This document shows positions 1 through 5,414 of a DNA stretch of 6,721 nt, in pieces. The stretch is from CAYPCH01 sp964409165 (lineage in GTDB: Bacteria; Bacillota; Clostridia; Acetivibrionales; Acetivibrionaceae): the NCBI GenBank assembly GCA_964409165.1, contig CAYPCH010000149.1, positions 1 through 6,721 of the forward strand, given 5' to 3'. A program made the position numbers and the translations under genes. The stretch's first letter is position 1, and every line of letters begins with the position of its first letter. The notes under the pieces were generated by a model that made no database searches, had not been told where the DNA came from, and worked only from the letters and a program-made list of their open reading frames with translations.

Positions 1-108
1 GGTAAATAATCCACATTATCCCTTGCTTAGGAAGCAAAACTTCTGGTTAACCCTTTAAAGGACTGTGCCCAACTTTACATTCATGATATTTCCATTTGAA
101 AGAGGCAA

Positions 109-137
109 AATTGAGTACCCTCGGTGGGTACTCAATT
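109..137 (-). terminator. Intrinsic terminator downstream of pyruvate kinase
   Basis: Positions 109-120 pair perfectly with 126-137 (12 bp) around a 5-nt loop TCGGT. The hairpin lies 44 nt past the pyk stop codon on the minus strand, where it is followed by TTTTGCC. On the plus strand it is followed by TATTTT, so it may act in both directions and insulate pyk from whatever lies left of the window. Bases 1-108 contain no supportable gene; only a short open frame enters from the left edge and stops at 56-58. Confidence 0.85.
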
Positions 138-181
138 ATTTTATGTTAATTATTTTGTGCTTGATATGTACTTCTTCTATC

Positions 182-1930
182 TTATTGCGGTGCTCCATAG
201 AAAACAATACCCTTGCTTGAATCTATGGTTACAACAGAACCGCTTTTTAAAATTTGAGTTGCATTTTCGGCCCCTACAATAACTGGTATTTCAAGGGTTA
301 GTCCGATTGTAGCAGCATGGGAACTGGTTCCTCCCTCTTCAACTATAATTCCTGATGCTCTCTTCAAAAGGGGAAGCATTTCGTTATTGGTATAGGGTGC
401 AACAATTATATTGCTATCAACAAATATATCATCAGCTTCATCTATGGTTCTTATAACACAAAGTTCCCCGGTTGTCTGACCCGTGTTTATTCCCGTACCC
501 TTAACAAGGACTTTACCGACAATGTGTACCTTTAAGAGGTTTGTAGTTCCGCTTACTCCTACCGGTATGCCAGCAGTAATAATTACAAGATCCCCGTTTT
601 GAACTTTGCCCGACTCTAAAGCTTTTTCAACACCAACATCAAACATTTCATCAGTTGTTTTTACCGTAGGCACAAGGAAAGGAATTACACCCCATGATAG
701 AGCAAGCTGCCGTAGTACTTTTGGATATACTGTAGTCGCAATAATAGGACATGGAGGTCTGAATCTTGATATCATTCTTGCTGTAAGTCCTGAATGAGTA
801 ACTGTAATTATTGCTGATGCAGTAAGATCCATTGCAGTAGTGCATGTCGCATGACTTATTGCATTGGTTATGCTAGAAGCGACGGTATACTTTGCTGACG
901 TAAACCTTTTCCAGTAATCCATTGAATTTTCTGCCTTTTCAGCTATTTTACACATGACTTCAACAGCTTCGAGAGGGTATTTACCTGATGCGGTTTCGCC
1001 TGAAAGCATAATGGCGCTAGTGCTGTCATATATGGCGTTTGCTACATCACTTGCTTCTGCGCGTGTTGGTATTGGGTTTCTTATCATTGAATCAAGCATT
1101 TGGGTGGCTGTAATAACAGGTTTTCCGGTTTTATAGCATTTTTCTATAATACTTTTTTGAACTATTGGCACTTCTTCAACAGGTATTTCAACACCCATAT
1201 CTCCTCTTGCCACCATAATGCCATCAGATACTTTTATGATGTCGTCAATATTTTTTATACCCTGACGGTTTTCTATCTTTGCTATAACATTAATGTCCTG
1301 ACCACCGTATTTTTCAAGCAGCTTTTTTATTTCAACAACATCAGAAGCTTTTCTTACAAACGATGCGGCAATAAAATCCACATCATTCTCAATTCCAAAT
1401 TTTATGTCTTCAATATCTTTTTCAGTAAAAGCGGGAAGGCGAATTTCAACCTCGGGTACGTTAACGCCTTTTCTGTTGCTTATTACACCCCCGCTTATAA
1501 CAGTGCAATGGATATCCTTGCCTTTTACTTCTTTAACTTCAAGCTCCACCAGACCGTCATTTATAAGTATTTTTCCGCCTTTGAAGACATCCTTGTAAAG
1601 ATCCTTATAGTCAATGGAGACCTTGGTGTTATCCCCGATTATGTCTTTGTTGACCAGTACAAAACTGTCTCCATCATCCAGTGTAACTTCATCCTTTTCA
1701 AAGGTACCTATTCTTATTTTAGGACCTTTCATATCAAGCAAAAGAGCCACAGGCATTCCCAATTCTTCTCTGGCTTCTTTGAAGAAATCAATTCTTTTTT
1801 TATGCTCTTCATGTGAACCATGGGAGAAGTTCATGCGACCTACATTCATTCCAGCTTTCATAAGCTTTTTAAGCATATCCTTATTGCCAACAGAAGGTCC
1901 TAAAGTACATATTATCTTTGTTTTTCTCAT
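182..1930 (-). CDS. pyk: Pyruvate kinase with C-terminal PEP-utilizer (phosphohistidine-like) domain
   Basis: Cytoplasmic glycolytic enzyme that converts phosphoenolpyruvate and ADP to pyruvate and ATP. The 582-residue product begins MRKTKIICTLGPS, the conserved family start. An ATG four codons upstream (1942) directly abuts the AAAGGA ribosome binding site, so 1930 is preferred, although its spacing of 12 nt is long. Visible active-site elements are R32-x-N34-x-S36-H37, D66-MKGPK-IR73, catalytic K218 with E220 in AKIE, ARGD ending at D244, and T276 in the TATQML segment. The C-terminal extension (about residues 480-582) carries GGTSSHAA with H538, the PEP-utilizer motif found in Bacillus-type pyruvate kinases of about 585 residues; the usual TSH reads SSH here. 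K71 occupies the position that is Glu in K+-dependent enzymes (rabbit Glu117). The gene appears to be transcribed alone: a terminator follows it, and the upstream minus-strand gene has its own terminator. pfkA, a common partner in Firmicutes, is not next to it. Confidence 0.97.
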   Translation of the reverse strand: MRKTKIICTLGPSVGNKDMLKKLMKAGMNVGRMNFSHGSHEEHKKRIDFFKEAREELGMPVALLLDMKGPKIRIGTFEKDEVTLDDGDSFVLVNKDIIGDNTKVSIDYKDLYKDVFKGGKILINDGLVELEVKEVKGKDIHCTVISGGVISNRKGVNVPEVEIRLPAFTEKDIEDIKFGIENDVDFIAASFVRKASDVVEIKKLLEKYGGQDINVIAKIENRQGIKNIDDIIKVSDGIMVARGDMGVEIPVEEVPIVQKSIIEKCYKTGKPVITATQMLDSMIRNPIPTRAEASDVANAIYDSTSAIMLSGETASGKYPLEAVEVMCKIAEKAENSMDYWKRFTSAKYTVASSITNAISHATCTTAMDLTASAIITVTHSGLTARMISRFRPPCPIIATTVYPKVLRQLALSWGVIPFLVPTVKTTDEMFDVGVEKALESGKVQNGDLVIITAGIPVGVSGTTNLLKVHIVGKVLVKGTGINTGQTTGELCVIRTIDEADDIFVDSNIIVAPYTNNEMLPLLKRASGIIVEEGGTSSHAATIGLTLEIPVIVGAENATQILKSGSVVTIDSSKGIVFYGAPQ

Positions 1931-2110
1931 TTGAAATACCATTCCTTTCAGTTAACGCTATTTGCAAAAAAAACACAATTAAAGAATTAGTATATTTTAA
2001 ATTGCAAAATAAGCTATAAATTAATAAATACTAAAAAACGCAAAGCAAAAGAAAATGCCTTACGTTATTAATTGCCACAAGAAATACCGACTAAACTAAA
2101 ACAAAAAGCT

Positions 2111-2139
2111 ATATTTTCTTATATCTAAAGCAATTTCAA
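2111..2139 (-). promoter_or_regulatory. Candidate promoter for pyk
   Basis: On the minus strand TTGAAA (2139-2134) is followed after 17 nt by AAATAT (2116-2111), overlapping AATATA. This would give a pyk leader of roughly 170 nt. The -10 match is mediocre and the region is AT-rich throughout, so this is only the best candidate I can find. The whole gap 1943-2456 contains no gene, only the inverted repeat and the hairpins listed separately. Confidence 0.3.
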
Positions 2140-2143
2140 AAAC

Positions 2144-2238
2144 GATTCCAAAGATTACCTTGGTCAATTTTTAATGTTGAAGATTAGTAAAATCAATATT
2201 TCTGAAATCCTCAGTTGACCAGTTATTTTTTTGGAATC
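2144..2238. repeat. Imperfect 24-bp inverted repeat flanking 47 bp
   Basis: The left arm 2144-2167 and the right arm 2215-2238 are inverted copies matching at 17 of 24 positions. The outer block GATTCCAAA (2144-2152, with TTTGGAATC at 2230-2238) and the inner block TGGTCAA (2161-2167, with TTGACCA at 2215-2221) are perfect and keep equal spacing in both arms. Both arms lie upstream of pyk, right of its candidate promoter. A bipartite operator for a dimeric regulator, a small MITE-like element of 95 bp, or an RNA stem are all possible. No target-site duplication is evident. Confidence 0.55.
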
Positions 2239-2357
2239 ACCTGACCCATTGTTAATATATATTATAATTTATTAAAAAGCAATAAGAATATAGATTAATA
2301 GATAGGCACTTAAATTTGATGCTTTCGGTATGGTTTAAAACTAATGGGTAATTAAAG

Positions 2358-2401
2358 AAAACCCCTTGAAACATTGATTGGTAAGTGTTTCAAGGGGTTT
2401 T
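2358..2401 (-). terminator. Intrinsic terminator of the M23 lipoprotein gene
   Basis: Positions 2358-2373 pair perfectly with 2386-2401 (16 bp, with a CCCC/GGGG core) around a 12-nt loop. On the minus strand the stem is followed by TTTTCTTTAATT. It lies 55 nt beyond the peptidase stop codon. On the plus strand the stem ends in TTTT and could also terminate a plus-strand transcript. Confidence 0.88.
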
Positions 2402-2428
2402 CATGCCCGTCGGATGTGATATTATATA

Positions 2429-2447
2429 AATCCATCATTGATGGATT
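2429..2447. repeat. Small perfect inverted repeat in the 3' UTR of the peptidase gene
   Basis: AATCCATC (2429-2436) and GATGGATT (2440-2447) form an 8-bp stem with a 3-nt loop, 9 nt past the peptidase stop codon on the minus strand. It lacks a U-tract, so it is more likely a 3'-end stabilising hairpin or an incidental stem than a terminator. Confidence 0.5.
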
Positions 2448-2456
2448 GTTAATTAT

Positions 2457-4022
2457 TTATTTTTTTGTTAAATACGGATATAAATATGCCCGTGGTTGTA
2501 CCCAACCTTCAGAGGCTGCTTTATCGGCTAGTCCTATTTTATCCGGATCATCTGCCAAACTCCAACCATTAGGAGTTCTAGCGGTTCCCCAAGGGAAATC
2601 TATTGGAAATGTTATATCTTTCCTAATATTGATGCCTAAATGCAAATGGGGCGAATAACGATCAGGTTCAAAACTTGCAATCGTACCAACCACCTGACCT
2701 GCCTTGACTTTTGTACCCTTCTCTAAAGTACTGTTCACGTGACCATATACCGCATAAAAAACGCTACCGTCTTCATGATAAAATTTAAACCAAATGTTTT
2801 TATGCATTGGTACAAGATCTGTTCCATTATGCTCAACAACACCATCTGATATAGCAAAAACATCTGTCCCTACAGACTCGAAAATATCATGACCGCAATG
2901 GAACTTAGTCTCTGACAACACATGTGGATATTTAAGCCAGTCGCTAGAACCCATTTTTTTACTAACCGTAGGATAATAATAAATAAAATCATTTGTCTTA
3001 GGAATTGTAGTTGGTGCAATAGTCGCACGTGGTGTCGAAGTATTAGTCGGCTTAGGAGTAGCGGTTGGTGCAATAGTTATACGTGGTGCTGGCGTGTTAG
3101 TCGGCTTAGGAGTAGTGGTTGGTGCAATAGTTATACGTGGTGTTGGAGTATTAGTCGGCTTAGGAGTAGCNNNNNNNNNNNNNNNNNNNNNNNNNNNNNN
3201 NNNNNNNNNNNNNNNNNNNNNNNNNNNNNNNNNNNNNNNNNNNNNNNNNNNNNNNNNNNNNNNNNNNNNNTTAGGAGTAGCGGTTGGTGCAATAGTTATA
3301 CGTGGTGTTGGAGTATTAGTCGGTTTAGGAGTAGCTGTTGGCGCAATAGTTATACGTGGTGTTAACGTGTTAGTCGGCTTAGGAGTAGCGGTTGGTGCAA
3401 TAGTTACGCGTGGTGCTGGAGTATTACTCGGCTCAGGAGTAGCACTTGGAGTTGGAACTACACTTGGTTCAGGAGTAGTACTCGGCTTAGGAGTGATACT
3501 CGGAGTTGGAGCAATATTTAGTCTTGAAGGCGCTTTTGATTTAGAAGTGGCACTTGGCTTAGGAGTTATACTTGATTCCAGAGTAGAACTTGGTTCTGGA
3601 ATTACACCTTGAGTTGGAAATACACTTAGTATTGAATACCTTATTGAATCTGGAGTCGCAGTTGGTTCTGGAGTCACGCTTAATTCAGAAGTTGCACTTA
3701 ATTCAGAAGTTGCACTTGATTCAGAAGTTGCACTTGGCTCAGAAGTTGCACTTGGTTCAGAAGTTGTACTTGGTTCTGGAACGGTGCCCGATTTTGCAGT
3801 GTCGTTTTGTTCTTGAGCGACGATTTGTTCAGAAGTTGCAGTCGGTTCTGAAGTTACGCTTTGTTCTGGATTTACACTTGGTTCAGAAGTTGCACTTTCT
3901 TCTGGATAGACAACTGAATTTGAAGCCTCACTTGAATTTGGGCTTTTCTTACAAGAGACAAAAACTACACTAGCAACGATACCAAGAACTAATAAGGTGA
4001 ATAATAAAGTCATCCTTTTCAT
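2457..4022 (-). CDS. Predicted lipoprotein, M23 (LytM/lysostaphin-type) peptidoglycan endopeptidase with long hexapeptide-repeat linker
   Basis: Likely zinc endopeptidase acting on cell-wall cross-links outside the membrane. The ATG at 4022 is chosen because AAAAGGAG (4037-4030) sits 7 nt upstream of it; an ATG two codons earlier is only 1 nt from that site. The predicted product is 521 residues if the 100 N count as 34 unknown residues. Residues 1-23 form a lipoprotein signal peptide (MKRM, hydrophobic core, then FVS-C24). Residues 45-341 are a Thr/Pro/Ser linker in hexads, acidic (TSEPSA) near the membrane anchor and basic (TPKPTN, TPTPRI) near the catalytic domain. Residues 345-521 hold the M23 domain: H375-x-G-x-D379, YGH428, and H459-L-H461, so zinc ligands and catalytic histidines are all present. 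True length is uncertain because of the gap at 3171-3270. No convincing promoter is visible in 4023-4153, and co-transcription from the ORF upstream is possible. The exact bond cleaved cannot be told from sequence. Confidence 0.9.
   Translation of the reverse strand: MKRMTLLFTLLVLGIVASVVFVSCKKSPNSSEASNSVVYPEESATSEPSVNPEQSVTSEPTATSEQIVAQEQNDTAKSGTVPEPSTTSEPSATSEPSATSESSATSELSATSELSVTPEPTATPDSIRYSILSVFPTQGVIPEPSSTLESSITPKPSATSKSKAPSRLNIAPTPSITPKPSTTPEPSVVPTPSATPEPSNTPAPRVTIAPTATPKPTNTLTPRITIAPTATPKPTNTPTPRITIAPTATPXXXXXXXXXXXXXXXXXXXXXXXXXXXXXXXXXXATPKPTNTPTPRITIAPTTTPKPTNTPAPRITIAPTATPKPTNTSTPRATIAPTTIPKTNDFIYYYPTVSKKMGSSDWLKYPHVLSETKFHCGHDIFESVGTDVFAISDGVVEHNGTDLVPMHKNIWFKFYHEDGSVFYAVYGHVNSTLEKGTKVKAGQVVGTIASFEPDRYSPHLHLGINIRKDITFPIDFPWGTARTPNGWSLADDPDKIGLADKAASEGWVQPRAYLYPYLTKK
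3001..3429 (-). repeat. 54-bp tandem repeat array encoding an 18-residue TPKPTNTPTPRITIAPTA-type unit
   Basis: Units on the plus strand run 3049-3102, 3103-3156, 3157-3170 (cut by the gap), 3271-3321 (entering from the gap), 3322-3375 and 3376-3429. A diverged 48-bp unit sits at 3001-3048. Most copies differ by only a few bases. Each unit encodes three hexapeptides of the peptidase linker. Such an array can expand or contract in frame by slippage or recombination. Confidence 0.93.
3171..3270. other. Assembly gap (100 N) inside the repeat array
   Basis: Exactly 100 undetermined bases, the conventional placeholder for a gap of unknown size. The left flank stops at base 14 of the 54-bp unit and the right flank resumes at base 4. 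If the repeats are regular the missing length is therefore 43 + 54k (43, 97, 151 and so on). All of these keep the reading frame, but 100 itself does not fit the repeat phase. Confidence 0.95.
3682..3771 (-). repeat. 18-bp tandem repeat encoding TSEPSA-type hexapeptides
   Basis: Five consecutive 18-bp units (3682-3699, 3700-3717, 3718-3735, 3736-3753, 3754-3771) share the core TCAGAAGTTGCACTT, with changes mainly in the first three bases. Diverged units in the same register extend on both sides, to about 3890 on one side and into the 54-bp array on the other. They encode the acidic, membrane-proximal part of the peptidase linker. Confidence 0.9.
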
Positions 4023-4153
4023 TAACATTCTCCTTTTAAAAAAAATTATTAACAAGGTTTGATTAAAACCTTCAATTAAAAAACAATAAATCTTTATTTT
4101 AATGATACCATAAAAAAAGCCAGATAAAAAGCCAAAAATAAGTTAGAATAGTG

Positions 4154-4408
4154 CTATGGGAAAAGACGGGTTTTAAAAGCAGGGGAAGCTAGGACCCCAC
4201 CGTCAAAACTGATTTCACAGCCAAGAAATTCGGCAACAAACCCCACCAGTAGCGTAGTTTGGTCAGAAATAGTACTGTCAACAAACCGGGCGTTTTTTGT
4301 ATTAAGGCTAACTGAAACGGTAATATATTCATCGTCAAGGGGGGTCGAAATTAGGACTATAGGTCTTCGCGTCCAACGGTTCTCATGAACTTTGTATCTA
4401 GTCCTCAA
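4154..4408 (-). CDS. Hypothetical protein, possibly truncated
   Basis: An 84-residue open frame that I do not recognise. It opens at TTG (4408) without a visible ribosome binding site. The frame stays open for about 19 more codons upstream with no ATG, so the start is uncertain and the gene could be a 5'-truncated remnant. The N-terminal part is basic (LRTRYKVHENRWTRRP). The rest looks like an ordinary small globular alpha/beta protein: a hydrophobic strand (IVLIST), an acidic turn (PLDDEY), a VSVSL strand, and a hydrophobic helix-like stretch around LLVGFVAEFLGCEI. No signal peptide or membrane segment is seen. Its GC content of about 44% (estimated by hand) is close to that of infC and well above the flanking AT-rich DNA, which supports a present or past coding role. 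It lies 131 bp upstream of the peptidase gene on the same strand with no terminator visible between them. Confidence 0.4.
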   Translation of the reverse strand: MRTRYKVHENRWTRRPIVLISTPLDDEYITVSVSLNTKNARFVDSTISDQTTLLVGFVAEFLGCEISFDGGVLASPAFKTRLFP

Positions 4409-4521
4409 GAGCCATTTGTGACTATTTCGTATTGGGTGAATAATGTTGTTGAGGTTAAAAATACTTTAATGTGTTAACATAACATGTTTTTGCATACTTA
4501 TATTTGACTTATTGGAACAAG

Positions 4522-4550
4522 TCTACTGTAGATAAATTACTGTAAATAAA
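4522..4550. promoter_or_regulatory. Tandem dyads, candidate operator pair
   Basis: TCTACTGTAGA (4522-4532) and TTACTGTAA (4537-4545) are each symmetric around a central T, with centres 14 bp apart. They lie within two direct copies of TACTGTAGATAAAT (4524-4537 and 4538-4551) that differ at one base. A TTGACT hexamer at 4504-4509 lies upstream on the plus strand, but no good -10 box follows it. The position between the divergent hypothetical gene and infC suggests a protein-binding site. The rest of 4409-4660 is very AT-rich, and I see nothing else there that I can support. Confidence 0.35.
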
Positions 4551-4662
4551 TTTATTTCATACTTTCTCTTCACAATCAATATTATACTTTTTATAAAAAT
4601 TTTATCATAAAAATTCCACATTCTTATCACCTATTATTTTCAAAAAAAATATTTTTAAAATA

Positions 4663-4693
4663 GTCACATAAGTTAGCTGTTTAATGGTATAAT
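4663..4693 (+). promoter_or_regulatory. infC promoter (extended -10)
   Basis: A consensus TATAAT at 4688-4693 is preceded by TGG (4685-4687), giving an extended -10 element TGn. The -35 region is weak: GTCACA at 4663-4668 with a 19-nt spacer. Transcription would start near 4700, giving a leader of about 190 nt before infC. Confidence 0.7.
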
Positions 4694-4780
4694 GGGTTCA
4701 TTGCGTAAATAGCAAGTGTGTGCTTCTCGTTTGGATGATGGTTATGCTTCTGGTGTGGCTATAATTCGATTAATACTTAA

Positions 4781-4826
4781 AAAGTACGAAGAGTGGATTA
4801 CTTTGTTTGTCCACTCTTTGTATTTT
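4781..4826 (+). terminator. Attenuator-type terminator hairpin in infC leader
   Basis: Positions 4781-4797 pair with 4810-4826 over 17 bp, including a perfect 9-bp core AAGAGTGGA/TCCACTCTT and two G-U pairs, around a 12-nt loop. The 3' arm runs into TTTGTATTTT, giving the uridine-rich end of an intrinsic terminator. It ends 61 nt before the infC start, so it must be conditionally read through for infC to be expressed. Confidence 0.75.
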
Positions 4827-4874
4827 ACTAGCAAATTTTAAAATATATTTGCAATTGCAACAAAGAATATCTAT

Positions 4875-4881
4875 GGAGGTG
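4875..4881 (+). promoter_or_regulatory. infC ribosome binding site that fixes the AUU start
   Basis: GGAGGTG at 4875-4881 lies 6 nt before ATT at 4888-4890. The in-frame ATG at 4873 overlaps this site and so cannot use it. The next in-frame ATG (4909) has only AAAAAATGAATTGCC-like sequence before it and no Shine-Dalgarno. Confidence 0.85.
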
Positions 4882-4887
4882 TTTTAT

Positions 4888-5403
4888 ATTAGAAAAAATG
4901 AATTGCCAATGAATGATCAAATCAGGGACCGGGAGGTTCGCCTTATTGACACGGATGGTAATATGTTAGGAGTAATGACATCAAAGGATGCACAGAATCT
5001 GGCGATAACAAAGAATCTTGATCTTGTAAAAATTGTACCGAATGCATCGCCGCCTGTATGCAAAATCATGGACTATGGGAAATTCGTGTTTGAACAGACC
5101 AAGAAAGAAAAAGAGGCTAAGAAAAATCAGAAAGTTGTTTCAATTAAGGAAGTAAGGCTGTCTGCAACAATCGAAGCACATGATTTTGATGTAAAGGTTA
5201 AGAATGCCTTTAAATTTTTACAAAATGGAGATAAAGTCAAAGTCAGTATAAGATTTCGGGGCAGAGAAATGAAATATACAGTTTTAGGGAAGGAAGTTTT
5301 GGATAGGTTTGCTGTTGCTGTTGATGATGTAGGAATGGTTGAAAGACTGCCAAAACTTGAGGGTAGAAGCATGATACTTATATTAAACCCCAAAAAACAG
5401 TAA
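4888..5403 (+). CDS. infC: Translation initiation factor IF-3, AUU start
   Basis: IF-3 binds the 30S subunit, prevents premature 50S joining and checks the start codon-initiator tRNA pairing. The 171-residue product (read from the AUU) matches the usual length of about 170-180. The N-terminal domain covers about residues 9-75: NDQIRDREVRLID, then SPPVCKIMDYGKF at 54-66. A lysine-rich linker helix (KKEKEAKKNQK, 72-82) follows. The C-terminal domain, about 84-171, carries the conserved KEVRL (87-91), H98-DFDVK, and RFRGREM (122-128) segments. AUU is the known start codon of infC in other bacteria and lets IF-3 repress its own synthesis, because it discriminates against this codon. The Shine-Dalgarno GGAGGTG 6 nt upstream supports it. 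The usual downstream genes rpmI and rplT are absent; a flavin oxidoreductase follows after 11 nt. Confidence 0.96.
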   Translation: MRKNELPMNDQIRDREVRLIDTDGNMLGVMTSKDAQNLAITKNLDLVKIVPNASPPVCKIMDYGKFVFEQTKKEKEAKKNQKVVSIKEVRLSATIEAHDFDVKVKNAFKFLQNGDKVKVSIRFRGREMKYTVLGKEVLDRFAVAVDDVGMVERLPKLEGRSMILILNPKKQ

Positions 5404-5414
5404 GGAGGTTTGCT

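Larger units (their letters stand above)
4700..4887 (+). ncRNA. Structured 5' leader of infC, candidate attenuation element
   Basis: The leader contains a short stem (TTGC 4701-4704 with GCAA 4712-4715), a terminator-like hairpin (4781-4826), and two mutually exclusive small folds just before the ribosome binding site: GCAAAT 4831-4836 with ATTTGC 4847-4852, versus the palindrome TTGCAATTGCAA at 4849-4860. GGTGTGG at 4752-4758 can partly pair with the 3' arm of the terminator (4811-4817) and TACTT 4774-4778 with its 5' arm (AAGTA 4782-4786), so alternative folds exist. In Bacillus the infC leader is controlled by ribosomal protein L20 through attenuation. Whether this RNA belongs to that class cannot be judged here, and rplT is not in the operon within this window. 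Confidence 0.6.

Noticed and set aside
2..58. C-terminal end of a gene entering from the left edge on the plus strand
   Set aside because: Only 18 codons with no recognisable motif; open frames of this length arise by chance.
52..61. Palindrome CCTTTAAAGG near the left edge
   Set aside because: A single 10-bp palindrome with no promoter or gene context.
1100..1816. Long plus-strand frame opposite pyk
   Set aside because: Antisense shadow of a strongly conserved gene; Phe/Tyr/Asn-rich translation without any recognisable domain or ribosome binding site.
3001..3429. CRISPR array
   Set aside because: The 54-bp units are contiguous with no unique spacers and are coding in one frame of the peptidase.
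2922..3612. Plus-strand frames through the repeat array (Val/Gly-rich and Cys/Trp/Arg-rich repeats)
   Set aside because: Mirror translations of the 54-bp repeats of the peptidase gene; they stay open only because the repeat unit is a multiple of three.
4716..4842. Open frame starting at GTG 4716 across the infC leader, and a 9-codon frame at 4735-4764 (MMVMLLVWL) as a possible leader peptide
   Set aside because: Neither has a Shine-Dalgarno, and both overlap the presumed structured leader and attenuator. The short peptide has no run of regulatory codons other than a few Met and Leu.
4807..4887. Longer IF-3 starting at TTG 4807
   Set aside because: The extra 27 residues lie in the terminator hairpin and the AT-rich leader, do not resemble IF-3, and have no ribosome binding site.
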